A stretch of DNA of 64,000 nt from Actinoplanes flavus. Its GTDB lineage: Bacteria > Actinomycetota > Actinomycetes > Mycobacteriales > Micromonosporaceae. The notes below the pieces were generated by a model. The model was not told the DNA's origin, did no database searches, and saw only the letters and a list, made by a program, of their open reading frames with translations. Shown one piece after another: positions 54,696 through 63,136 of this stretch. The stretch covers positions 124,001 through 188,000 of the forward strand of contig NZ_JAGFNS010000009.1 in NCBI RefSeq assembly GCF_017592555.1, read 5' to 3'. The translations under genes and the position numbers were made by a program. Each line of letters begins with the position of its first letter. The first letter of the stretch is position 1.

Positions 54696-55271
54696 TCAAC
54701 GGGGAGTGGCGAGCTCCTGCACCCAGTACGGGGTGCCGCCGGACGCCAGCGCCAGGCCCACCCCCATCTGATCGAAGCGGCAGTCCAGGATGTTGCGCCG
54801 GTGGCCGGGACTCTCCATCCAGTCGGCCATCACCCGGTACGGGCTGTCCTGCCCCCGGGCGATGTTCTCCCCGTAACGGCTCCACGTGTAGCCGGCGTCG
54901 GTCACCCGCGATCCGGCCATCTCGCCGCGCGGTGACTCGTGGTCGAAGTAGCCACGCCGGGCCATGTCGGCGGCGTGCCGGTTGGCCGCCTCGATCAGCC
55001 GCCGGTCCAGGCTGAGCGGCTCGCAGCCGGCGCCCCGCCGGTGCTGGTTGGCCAGCGCCAGGACCTGCTGCTGCACCGGGGCCTGCGGACTGGACGAGAC
55101 GGACGCCGCGGTGACCACGGTCCGGGACGCCGAGATCGGGTCGCCGGCCGGGAGGGCCACCCGCCGCATCGGCTCCCGGGGAGGCTCCCCGTGCACCGGC
55201 GCCCGTGCCGCGAGCCCTCCCGCGACCAGCGCCAAGGCACCCACACCGAGCACCACCGAAGGCTTCCGCAT
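54696..55271 (-). CDS. Secreted CAP-domain (SCP/YkwD-like) protein
   Basis: An extracellular cysteine-rich secretory protein/antigen 5/PR1-like domain of 191 aa. The signal or anchor is at the N-terminus (SVVLGVGALALVAGGLAA), followed by a Pro/Ser-rich linker. The CAP core begins near residue 65: VLALANQHRRGAGCEPLSLD, AANRHAADMARRGYFDHESP, YTWSRYGENIARGQDSPYRVM and WMESPGHRRNILDCRFDQMGVG. Both CAP His residues (in N-R-H-A-A-D and P-G-H-R-R-N) are present and two Cys probably pair. The role is often linked to spore coats or cell-wall association in bacteria; here unknown. Confidence 0.93.
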   Translation of the reverse strand: MRKPSVVLGVGALALVAGGLAARAPVHGEPPREPMRRVALPAGDPISASRTVVTAASVSSSPQAPVQQQVLALANQHRRGAGCEPLSLDRRLIEAANRHAADMARRGYFDHESPRGEMAGSRVTDAGYTWSRYGENIARGQDSPYRVMADWMESPGHRRNILDCRFDQMGVGLALASGGTPYWVQELATPR

Positions 55272-55572
55272 ACCCCGTCGATCCCCTCGTCTCCGTGCGC
55301 TCCGGCCGCTCCGCCGGTGCTGCCCGGATGACCAACTCCGGTCGTCGGCGACCGGTCACTGTGCCGTTTGCGCGCCGGAGCGCCACCGGAACCCGCCCGG
55401 ACCCCCGGGAACCCCGCTGAGCTGCGCGGACACCGAGAGCCGGGAGGCACATCCGTCGCACAACCGCACCGGAGTCCGGCATTCTTCCCCCTACCGGGGT
55501 AACCCGCTCAGGCCTTGTTGCCGACCGGCCGGAGGGTCCCGGCCGGGCGCGCGCCGCCGCTACGGTTTCGCG
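55272..55572. other. Divergent promoter region, about 300 bp
   Basis: Lies between the CAP gene start and the next plus-strand gene. No hairpin or repeat of note and no confident -35/-10 boxes. Confidence 0.35.
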
Positions 55573-55950
55573 GTGCGCAATCGGTATCCGGGCATGTTTC
55601 GTGCCGCCGCGATCGTCTACCGGGCGGCCCGCCGGCTCCGGTGGCGGCCGGCCGGCGAGCCGGGCCGGTCCACCCCAGCGGCCGAACCGGTGGCCGGGCC
55701 GATCCCGGCGGGCTGGCCCGAGGTGGCGCGCGACCAGCCCGCCCCGCCGGATCCGCTGGCCGACGCGGTCACCCGGCGGATCACCGCGGCTCAGCGGGCC
55801 GATCTGCCGGTCGCCGGGCGCCCGGTGCCCGGCTACGGGCCGGCCCGCGACGCGGGGGCGCCCCGGTCCGCGCCACGGCACGCCGCCGAGGAGCAGCCCC
55901 TGTCGCTGCCGCTGTCGCTGCGGTTCCGGGGACCGGACGGCCGCGCCTGA
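55573..55950 (+). CDS. Hypothetical protein, about 125 aa
   Basis: A likely small basic protein starting VRNRYPGMFRAAAIVYRAARRL, followed by a Pro/Ala/Glu-rich region and ending SLPLSLRFRGPDGRA. The N-terminal part looks like an amphipathic helix that could touch the membrane. No ribosome site is visible; an ATG 21 bases later is an alternative start. No family was recognised, and it may be a chance frame, although third-base GC use supports coding. Confidence 0.45.
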   Translation: MRNRYPGMFRAAAIVYRAARRLRWRPAGEPGRSTPAAEPVAGPIPAGWPEVARDQPAPPDPLADAVTRRITAAQRADLPVAGRPVPGYGPARDAGAPRSAPRHAAEEQPLSLPLSLRFRGPDGRA

Positions 55951-56119
55951 GCAGGCCGGTCCCGGCGTACGGAGGGCGGCCGCGCGCCGGGACCGGCCGA
56001 AAAGGCGCCGCTCCCGCCCGTACTGGAAAAATGTCGGTAAAGAACGGGCAAAATCGGAATAAGGGCCAACGTCGAAGGAAGGTGAGCGAAGCTCACAAAA
56101 ACCCGACTAGCCTGGGGCC

Positions 56120-56590
56120 GTGGGAGGGCAGCACGGCGACGCATCGGCCCCGGCGCTGGAGGGCGGAGTCCTCGCGCTGGTCTTCCGGGCCGGGCCGCTG
56201 CTCTGCGCGCTGCCGCTGAACGAGGTCGTCGAGACCATGCGGCCGCTGGCGACGCGGCCGCTCGCCGGAACGGCACCCCACGTCCTCGGCCTGACCGTCC
56301 TGCGCGGCGAACCGGCGCCGGTGATCGACGTGACCCGGCTTCTCACCGGCGCCGACGGCCGGATCGACCGGTACGTGGCGGTGCGGGCCGGCCGGGGTCC
56401 GGTCGCCTGCGCCACCGGCCCGGTGCTCGGCGTCCGGGAGATCCGGGTCTCTCCGCCGGAGGGGCCGTCGCCGCTGATCGCGGGAGTCGGCACGGTCGGC
56501 GCCGATCCACTGCTGCTGTTGCGCGGCTTCCGTGCCGTGCCGGACGCGGTGTGGGAGGCCGCCGGGCACGCACCGGAGCCGGTCTCATGA
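56120..56590 (+). CDS. cheW: CheW-like coupling protein (first)
   Basis: A scaffold that links receptors to the CheA kinase. 156 aa with a CheW fold: VLALVFRAGPLLCALPLNEVVETMRPL, VLGLTVLRGEPAPVIDVTRLL. It is the first gene of the chemosensory operon and starts with GTG. The stop overlaps the CheR start by four bases. Confidence 0.88.
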   Translation: MGGQHGDASAPALEGGVLALVFRAGPLLCALPLNEVVETMRPLATRPLAGTAPHVLGLTVLRGEPAPVIDVTRLLTGADGRIDRYVAVRAGRGPVACATGPVLGVREIRVSPPEGPSPLIAGVGTVGADPLLLLRGFRAVPDAVWEAAGHAPEPVS

Positions 56591-57951
56591 GCGGCGCGAT
56601 GTCGCTGACCCGGTTCCGGGAGCTGCTGCAACGGCGGCTGGGATGGACGTTCGCCGACAACGACCCGGGACAGACCGCCGCCGTGCTGGCCGCCCGGGCG
56701 AAGGCGCACGGGCTGACCGAGCGGGAGTATCTGGACCGGCTGGCCGGCCGGCGCTGGACCGCGGAGATCGCCGAGCTGGCGCAGGCGCTGAGCATCACCG
56801 AGACCTACTTCTTCCGGCACGGCGAGCAGTTCCGGGTGCTGCGGGACACGGTGCTGCCGGACCTGATCCGGAGGCGGGCCGGGCAACGGGTGCTGCGGCT
56901 GCTCTCGGTGGGCTGCTCGTCCGGCGAGGAGGCCTACTCCCTGGCCATCACCGCCTGGCCGGCCCGGCCCACCCCGGACTGGATCGTCTCGGTCCTGGGC
57001 GTCGACGCCAACCGGGAGATGCTGCACCGGGCGCGTGCCGCGACCTACTCACCGTGGTCGCTGCGGGACACCCCCGAGGAGGTACGGCGGCGCTGGTTCC
57101 GGGAGACCGGCGACGACGGGTTCGCGGTGCACCCGGACATCGCGGCGACGGTGCGGTTCGCCGAGCACAACGTGGCCGACGACGACCCGCAGCTGTGGCA
57201 CCCGGCCCGCTACGACGTGATCTTCTGCCGCAATCTGCTGATGTACCTGACCGGGGAGGTCGCGGCCGGCCTGGTGCACCGGATGACCCGGGCGTTGACC
57301 GACGGCGGCTACCTGTTCCTCGGGCACACCGACTCGCTCGGCAGCCACCCGAAGGGCCTGGAGCTGTGCCACCGCGGCGGCACCGTCTACTACCGGCGGC
57401 AGAGCGCGGCCCCGCCCGTACCGGCGCCGGAGCCCGCCCCGGCCCGCGAACGTCCGCCGGCCCGTCCGGCGCCCACCGTCGACACCCGGTCCCGGGCCCT
57501 CGGGCTGCTGCGCGACGACCGGTTCGCCGAGGCCCTCGACGTGCTCGGGCCGGACGACGCGCTGCTGCGCGGGGTGCTGCTGGCCCAGCTCGGCCGGGTC
57601 GCCGAGGCCCGGGACACCGTGCACCGGCTGATCGACGTCGGCGGGCCGCACCCCGACGCGCACCACCTGCTCGGCGTCTGCCACGAGCTGGACTGCGCGG
57701 ATCAGGCGGCCGGGCAGTACCGGCTGGCGGCGTACCTGGATCCGGAATTCGCCATGCCCCGGCTGCGGATGGGACTGCTGGCCCGGCGGCGCGGCGACCA
57801 CCGGGGCGCGGCCGCGAACCTGGCGGCGGCCCTGGAGCTGCTGCCCCACGAGGACGAGGAGCGGGTCGTGCTGTTCGGCGGCGGGTTCGGGCGGCTGACG
57901 CTGACCACCCTGTGCCGTACCGAGCTGGAGGCGTGCGAGGTGCGGCGATGA
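56587..57951 (+). CDS. cheR: CheR-type chemoreceptor methyltransferase with TPR tail
   Basis: Adds methyl groups to receptor glutamates using S-adenosylmethionine. The N-terminal helical domain is SLTRFRELLQRRLGWTF; the SAM motif VLRLLSVGCSSGEEAYSLAI lies near residue 105; VIFCRNLLMYLTGE and GGYLFLGHTDSL follow. After a Pro-rich linker the last ~150 residues form TPR-like helices (RSRALGLLRDDRFAEALDVLG, LLGVCHELDCADQAAGQYRLAAYLD). 454 aa. CheR with a TPR tail is typical of WspC and FrzF rather than flagellar CheR. It overlaps genes on both sides by four bases. Confidence 0.93.
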   Translation: MSGAMSLTRFRELLQRRLGWTFADNDPGQTAAVLAARAKAHGLTEREYLDRLAGRRWTAEIAELAQALSITETYFFRHGEQFRVLRDTVLPDLIRRRAGQRVLRLLSVGCSSGEEAYSLAITAWPARPTPDWIVSVLGVDANREMLHRARAATYSPWSLRDTPEEVRRRWFRETGDDGFAVHPDIAATVRFAEHNVADDDPQLWHPARYDVIFCRNLLMYLTGEVAAGLVHRMTRALTDGGYLFLGHTDSLGSHPKGLELCHRGGTVYYRRQSAAPPVPAPEPAPARERPPARPAPTVDTRSRALGLLRDDRFAEALDVLGPDDALLRGVLLAQLGRVAEARDTVHRLIDVGGPHPDAHHLLGVCHELDCADQAAGQYRLAAYLDPEFAMPRLRMGLLARRRGDHRGAAANLAAALELLPHEDEERVVLFGGGFGRLTLTTLCRTELEACEVRR

Positions 57952-58469
57952 CGGTGGCCGGCCGGGTGACCCGGTTGCGGGAGGAGTTCGACAGGTCGTT
58001 CGCCGAGCCGGCCCGCGTCCTCGAGTGCGAGACCGTCGAGCTGCTCGCGGTCGGCGCCGGTGACCGGCCGTACGCGCTGCGGCTCACCGAGGCGTCCGGG
58101 GTGCACCCGGACCGGCCGGTCACGCCGCTGCCCACCTCGATCCGGGCGCTGCTCGGGGTGGCCGGGTTCGCCGGCGCGGTGATTCCGGTCTACGACCTGG
58201 CGGCTCTGCTCGGCCACCCGGTCCCCCGGCGGCCACGCTGGCTGCTGCTCGCGAAGGGCACACCGCCGCTGGCGCTCGCCTTCCACGAGCTGGACCGGCA
58301 CCTGCGGGTGCCGCTCGCCGACGTGGTCGACGGCGCCGACCCGCGCGGCTGCCTGCGCGGGATGGTACGGCTGCCGGACGGCCACCGGCCGATCGTCGAC
58401 GTGCCGGCCGTCCGGGAGCTCGTGCACCGCCTGGCCGGGTACCGGTCCGTTCCCGAGGAGGCCCGATGA
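57948..58469 (+). CDS. CheW-like coupling protein (second)
   Basis: 173 aa with an N-terminal helical piece ([19 protein letters not shown]) before the CheW domain ([65 protein letters not shown]). Two different CheW proteins in one operon suggest two arms linking the receptor and the kinase, as in Wsp. ATGA overlap with CheR; four-base overlap with the receptor gene. Confidence 0.88.
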   Translation: MTVAGRVTRLREEFDRSFAEPARVLECETVELLAVGAGDRPYALRLTEASGVHPDRPVTPLPTSIRALLGVAGFAGAVIPVYDLAALLGHPVPRRPRWLLLAKGTPPLALAFHELDRHLRVPLADVVDGADPRGCLRGMVRLPDGHRPIVDVPAVRELVHRLAGYRSVPEEAR

Positions 58470-59935
58470 CGGCCGGACGCACGTACGGCGGCAAGCTGGC
58501 GATCGGTGTCGCCCTCACCGTCCTGCTCACCCTGCTCCTGGTCGGCACCGCGGTGGTCGGCCTGATGTTCGTGGTCACCGCGAAGGACGCCGCCATCACC
58601 GCGGCGACGGAGGACCTGACCGGCACGGAGAACCTGAGCCGGACCATGGAGGCGCGGATCGCGGACTACCGGGCCTACCTGCTGGACGCGTCGGCCGAGA
58701 ACGCCCGGCTCACCGAGGAGAACCACCAGCAGTTCCGGCAACGCCTCGACCAGCTGCGCGCCCACGTCACCGACACGCCGACCCAGCAGGCGCTGGACCG
58801 GATCGCCGCCCTCGACGAGAAGCACGCGGCGGCGAGCGCCGAGGTGATGCGGGCCCGCGCCGACAACGCCGACATCCCGGCCATCACCCGGCTCAACGAT
58901 TCCCTGGTCGCACCGGTCCGCGGGCAGCTGGAGGCGGCGCTCGCCGACGTGATCGACCGGGTCCGGGTGAACGTCGACGCCGATCGCGAGGCCGCGTCGG
59001 ACCGGGCCGAGCAGGCCATCCTGCTGATCGTCGGGCTGGGCGTGCTCATCACCATCTGCGCCGTGCTGGTGGCCCTGCGGCTCAACCGTGACCTGCGCCG
59101 CGAGGTGGGCACCGCGGTGGGGCACATCCAGAGCTCCTCGGCCCAGCTGGAGGCCGCCGCCGCGCAGCAGGTCAACGGCGGCCGGGACCAGGCCAGCGCG
59201 ATGAGCGAGATCACCACGACGATCAGCGAGCTGCTGATCACCTCGCGGCAGATCGCGGACAACGCCCAGCGGGTCTCCAAGATCGCCGAGGAGACCGAGG
59301 CGGCGGCCCGCGCCGGGGACGCCACCATCGACCAGACCCGGGCCTCGATCATCGCGATCCGCACCCAGGTCGACCAGATCGTCCAGCACATGCTGGCGCT
59401 CGGCGAGAAGTCGCAGCAGATCGGGCTGGTCGTGGACCTGGTGTCGGAGCTGGCCGAACAGACCAACATCCTGGCCATCAACGCCACCATCGAGGCCAGC
59501 GGCGCCGGTGAATGGGGCCGCCGGTTCGCCGTGGTGGCCGAGGAGATCCGCAAGCTGGCGGACCGGACGGCGGCGTCGGCCAAGGAGATCCGGGCGCTGA
59601 TCGACGACGTCCGCGGCGCGGTCAACACCACGGTGATGGCCACCGAGATCGGGTCGAAGGCGGTCGACACCGGGGCCCGGCAGTTCGACGACGCCACCGA
59701 CTCGTTCCGGGAGATCGCGCGGCTGGTCTCCACCACCAACGACGCCACCCGGGAGATCGAGCTGTCCACCAAGCAGCAGACCACCGCGGTGGAACAGGTC
59801 AACGTCGCCGCGTCGGAGACCGCCCGGGTGTCCCGGGAGACCGAGGAGAGCGCCGTGCAGACCAGGCAGACCGCGGCGCACCTCTCCTCGCTCTCCGGTG
59901 AGCTGCTGAACCTCGTCGGGAGCGGGCGCCACTGA
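58466..59935 (+). CDS. Methyl-accepting chemotaxis-type receptor
   Basis: The membrane sensor, 489 aa. TM helix 1 spans ~10-37, then an extracellular four-helix-type region (~40-180), TM helix 2 (~182-203, [21 protein letters not shown]), a short membrane-proximal stretch (possible reduced HAMP) and the signalling coiled coil. The hairpin tip near residue 330 reads [30 protein letters not shown], with the S-G-A-G-E variant rather than the flagellar A-R-A-G-E form. The stop overlaps the CheA start by one base (TGATG). The ligand is unknown. Confidence 0.93.
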   Translation: MTAGRTYGGKLAIGVALTVLLTLLLVGTAVVGLMFVVTAKDAAITAATEDLTGTENLSRTMEARIADYRAYLLDASAENARLTEENHQQFRQRLDQLRAHVTDTPTQQALDRIAALDEKHAAASAEVMRARADNADIPAITRLNDSLVAPVRGQLEAALADVIDRVRVNVDADREAASDRAEQAILLIVGLGVLITICAVLVALRLNRDLRREVGTAVGHIQSSSAQLEAAAAQQVNGGRDQASAMSEITTTISELLITSRQIADNAQRVSKIAEETEAAARAGDATIDQTRASIIAIRTQVDQIVQHMLALGEKSQQIGLVVDLVSELAEQTNILAINATIEASGAGEWGRRFAVVAEEIRKLADRTAASAKEIRALIDDVRGAVNTTVMATEIGSKAVDTGARQFDDATDSFREIARLVSTTNDATREIELSTKQQTTAVEQVNVAASETARVSRETEESAVQTRQTAAHLSSLSGELLNLVGSGRH

Positions 59936-61995
59936 TGGCCGAGGGCAAGGATCCGCTGCGCTATTTCCGGATCGAGGCGCGGGAGCTGGTCGACCAGATC
60001 AGCGCCGGTGTCCTCGACCTGGATCAGGGCGGCGGCCCGGAACCGGTGGCCCGGCTGCTGCGGGTGGCGCACACCCTCAAGGGCGCGGCCCGGGTGGTCC
60101 GGCAGAAGGAGATCGCCGACCGGGCGCACGCCTTCGAGGAGGTGCTGATCCCCTACCGGGGCGTGGACGTGCCGCCGGCCGCCGACGCGATGCGGGAGCT
60201 ACTGCGGCTCAACGACGAGATCGCCGCGCGGGTGGCCGAACTCGAGGACCGGCCGAAGCCACCGGTGGCCAGCGGGCCGGACGAGCCCGCCCCGGCGCCG
60301 GCCCCGGCCGAGGTGGTGGTGAACCCGCGGGCGGTCACCGCCGACCTGGACGAGCTGCTCGACGCCGTCGGCGAGACCACCGCCCGGATGGCGCCGCTAC
60401 GTGCCGGATGCGCCACCCTGGAGCGGCTGCACCGGGCCGCGGAGACGCTCGCCGACCAGTTGCGGACCGGCCGCGGCACCACCCCGGCGACGGCCCGGTC
60501 GGCGGCCGAGCGGCTGGCCGGAAAACTGGGATCGGCCGGCCGCCGGTTCACCGACGCGGTCGACCAGATGCAGCGGGAGCTGGACGAGGTACGGGCCAGG
60601 GCGGAGAGTCTGCGGCTGGTGCCGGCCGGTTCGATGTTCACCGCCATGCGCCGGGCGGTCCGCGACGCCGCCGACGCCGAGGGCAAGCGGGTCCGGTTCG
60701 AGGCCCGGGGCGCCGGGGTCCGGATGGGCGCGCACCTGCTCGGCCCGGTCAGCGGCGCCTTCCTGCACCTGGTGCGCAACGCGGTGGTGCACGGCATCGA
60801 ACCGGAGCCGCAGCGGCTGTCGGCGGGCAAACCCGCCGAGGGGACGGTCACCGTCGAGGTGGAGCGGCGTGGCCGGCACGCGGCGTTCCGGTGCCTCGAC
60901 GACGGGCGCGGCTTCGACCTGGACGCGCTGCGCGACACCGCCCGCGACCGCGGTCTGCTGCCGTCCGGCGCCGGGCCGCCGGACGACGCCGGCCTGCTCG
61001 ACCTGGTGCTGCGCGGCGGGATCAGCACCTCGCCGTCGGTGACCGAGGTGGCCGGGCGGGGCATCGGCATGGACGCGGTCCGCGAGGTGGCGGCCCGGCT
61101 GCACGGCGACGTACGGGTGAGCAGCACCCCGGGCGCCGGAGCCCGCGTGGAGCTGGTGATCCCGCTGGCCCTGCTCAGCATGACCGGCCTGAACGTGGAG
61201 TCCGCCGGCATGACCAGCACCCTGCCGCTGGACGCCGTACGCGCCTGTGTGCGGCTGTCCGCCCAGGACGCCACCACCGCCGCGGTGACCGGCCGGATCG
61301 TCTACGACGGCGGCGCGGCCCCGTTCCTGCCGCTGGCCGAGGCCCTGTACGCGGGCACGCCCGTCCCCGAGTCCACCGGCGTCGGCGCGGCTGTCGTGGT
61401 GAAGGGCGAGGCCGGCCTGTTCGCGATCGGTGTCGACCGGCTGGCCGGCACGTCCGCCCTGGTCGCCCGCCCGCTGCCGGATCTGGCCCGGGCATCGCCG
61501 GTGGTCGGCAGCGTCACGGTCGACGCCGAGGGCAATCCGCGCCTGGTGCTGGACCCGGACGGCCTGGCCGCCGAGGTGGCCGGCGGGCGCCCGGCCGGAG
61601 CCGGCCCGGCGGCGGCCGTCGCGCCGCTGCCGATCCTGGTGGTCGACGACTCGCTCACCACCCGGATGCTGGAGCGCAGCATCCTGGAGTCGGCCGGGTA
61701 CGAGGTGGATCTGGCCGCCTCCGGCGAGGAGGCCCTGGAGATGGCCCGCGCCCGCCGGTACGGCCTGTTCCTCACCGACATCGACATGCCCGGCATCGAC
61801 GGGTTCACCTTCGTCGAGCGGACCCGCGCCGACCCGCGGCTGGCCGGGGTGCCGGCGATCCTGGTCAGCTCCCGGGCCGGCGCCGCCGACCGGGAGCGCG
61901 GCCGGGCCGCCGGGGCCGACGCCTACGTCGCGAAGGGCGAGTTCGACCAGGAGCGGTTGCTGGGCCACATCCGGCGGCTGGTGGTGCGCTCATGA
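59935..61995 (+). CDS. cheA: CheA-type histidine kinase fused to a receiver domain
   Basis: A 686-residue signalling kinase. Order: HPt domain with phospho-His46 in RVAHTLKGAARVV; linker and dimerisation (~125-255); HATPase with N-box HLVRNAVVHGIE near 277, DDGRGFD and GRGIGMDAVREVAARLHGD; CheW-like domain (~410-550); receiver (~565-686) opening LVVDDSLTTRMLERSILESAGY with phospho-Asp in FLTDIDMPGIDGFTFVERTR and Lys in AYVAKGEF. The fused receiver places it with WspE/FrzE. Start directly overlaps the receptor stop. Confidence 0.94.
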   Translation: MAEGKDPLRYFRIEARELVDQISAGVLDLDQGGGPEPVARLLRVAHTLKGAARVVRQKEIADRAHAFEEVLIPYRGVDVPPAADAMRELLRLNDEIAARVAELEDRPKPPVASGPDEPAPAPAPAEVVVNPRAVTADLDELLDAVGETTARMAPLRAGCATLERLHRAAETLADQLRTGRGTTPATARSAAERLAGKLGSAGRRFTDAVDQMQRELDEVRARAESLRLVPAGSMFTAMRRAVRDAADAEGKRVRFEARGAGVRMGAHLLGPVSGAFLHLVRNAVVHGIEPEPQRLSAGKPAEGTVTVEVERRGRHAAFRCLDDGRGFDLDALRDTARDRGLLPSGAGPPDDAGLLDLVLRGGISTSPSVTEVAGRGIGMDAVREVAARLHGDVRVSSTPGAGARVELVIPLALLSMTGLNVESAGMTSTLPLDAVRACVRLSAQDATTAAVTGRIVYDGGAAPFLPLAEALYAGTPVPESTGVGAAVVVKGEAGLFAIGVDRLAGTSALVARPLPDLARASPVVGSVTVDAEGNPRLVLDPDGLAAEVAGGRPAGAGPAAAVAPLPILVVDDSLTTRMLERSILESAGYEVDLAASGEEALEMARARRYGLFLTDIDMPGIDGFTFVERTRADPRLAGVPAILVSSRAGAADRERGRAAGADAYVAKGEFDQERLLGHIRRLVVRS

Positions 61996-62068
61996 GCGGG
62001 CGTGCGAGCGCGGCATCGAGCTCGGTCCCGAAGGCATGCCGGCGCCGAAGCGCAGCGGAGGTGGCGGC

Positions 62069-63136
62069 ATGACCCGGGTGCTGATCGTCGACGACTCCCT
62101 GACCATGCGGCACCACCTGCGGGAGGCGCTCGCACCGGACCCGGACCTGGAGATCGTCGGCGAGGCCCCGGACGGCGAACGGGCCGTGGAGATGACCGCC
62201 CGGCTGCGCCCGGACGTGATCACGATGGACATGATGCTGCCCGGGATCAGCGGGCTGGCCGCCACCGAGCAGATCATGGCGCAGCACCCGACGCCGATCC
62301 TGGTGGTGTCGTCGGCCGACCGGGAGGAGCTGTTCAGCACGTACAACGCCCTGGCCGCGGGCGCCGTCGAGGTGCTGGAGAAGCCGCGCGGCGACGACTC
62401 CGACGCGGACTGGCCGCTGCGGTTGCGGGCCACCCTGCGCCTGGTGTCCCGGATCCGGGTGATCACCCATCCCCGGGCCCGGCTGGACGGCCGGGTCGCC
62501 GCCCCACCGCCGCCGCCCGCGCCCCCGCCCGCGCCGAGCCCGCACGGCGGCGGTCTCACCGTGGTGGCGGTGGGCGCCTCCACCGGCGGTCCCGCCGCGC
62601 TCACCGAGTTCCTGCGCGGGCTGCCCACCGGGTTCCCGGTCCCGGTGCTCTGCGTGCAGCACATCGCGGCCGGCGAGCAGTTCGCGGTCGCCTTCTCCGA
62701 CTGGCTGGCCGGGCAGACCGGGCGCGACATCCGATACGCCGACGACGGCGCCCCGGTCGGCCGGCTCGGCGGGCGGGTGCTGCTCGCTCCCCCGGACCGG
62801 CATCTGCTGATCCGCGACCGGACACTGCGGCTCAGCACCGGTCCGCCCCGGCACTCCTGCCGCCCGTCGGTGGACGTGCTGTTCGAGTCGGTGGCCGAGG
62901 AACTCGGGCCGCAGGCGGCCGGGTGCCTGCTCACCGGGATGGGCCGGGACGGCGCGGCCGGGTTGCTGCGGATGCGCGACCGGGGCGCGGTCACCTTCGC
63001 CCAGGACGAGGGCAGCTGCACGGTGTACGGCATGCCCCGGGAGGCGGTGCTGATCGGCGCGGCGGCGCACGTGCTGCCGCCCGGCCGGATGGCCGCCCGG
63101 CTCGGCGGGCTCCCGGCCACGGTGGTGCGCCGATGA
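62069..63136 (+). CDS. cheB: CheB-type methylesterase
   Basis: Removes receptor methyl groups when phosphorylated. 355 aa: receiver ~1-120 (RVLIVDDSLTMRHHLREALAPD; phospho-Asp in ITMDMMLPGISG; LEKPRG), Pro-rich linker ~145-160, then the esterase with catalytic Ser near 170 in VGASTGGPAAL, His near 197 in LCVQHIAAGEQ and Asp near 294 in TGMGRDGAAG. The ATG has GGAGGTGG upstream. It follows cheA after 73 bases, the largest gap in the operon, and overlaps the next gene by four. Confidence 0.94.
   Translation: MTRVLIVDDSLTMRHHLREALAPDPDLEIVGEAPDGERAVEMTARLRPDVITMDMMLPGISGLAATEQIMAQHPTPILVVSSADREELFSTYNALAAGAVEVLEKPRGDDSDADWPLRLRATLRLVSRIRVITHPRARLDGRVAAPPPPPAPPPAPSPHGGGLTVVAVGASTGGPAALTEFLRGLPTGFPVPVLCVQHIAAGEQFAVAFSDWLAGQTGRDIRYADDGAPVGRLGGRVLLAPPDRHLLIRDRTLRLSTGPPRHSCRPSVDVLFESVAEELGPQAAGCLLTGMGRDGAAGLLRMRDRGAVTFAQDEGSCTVYGMPREAVLIGAAAHVLPPGRMAARLGGLPATVVRR

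Noticed and set aside
56948-58135. Minus-strand frame opposite cheR/cheW
   Set aside because: Arg/Pro/Ala-rich shadow of the chemosensory genes.
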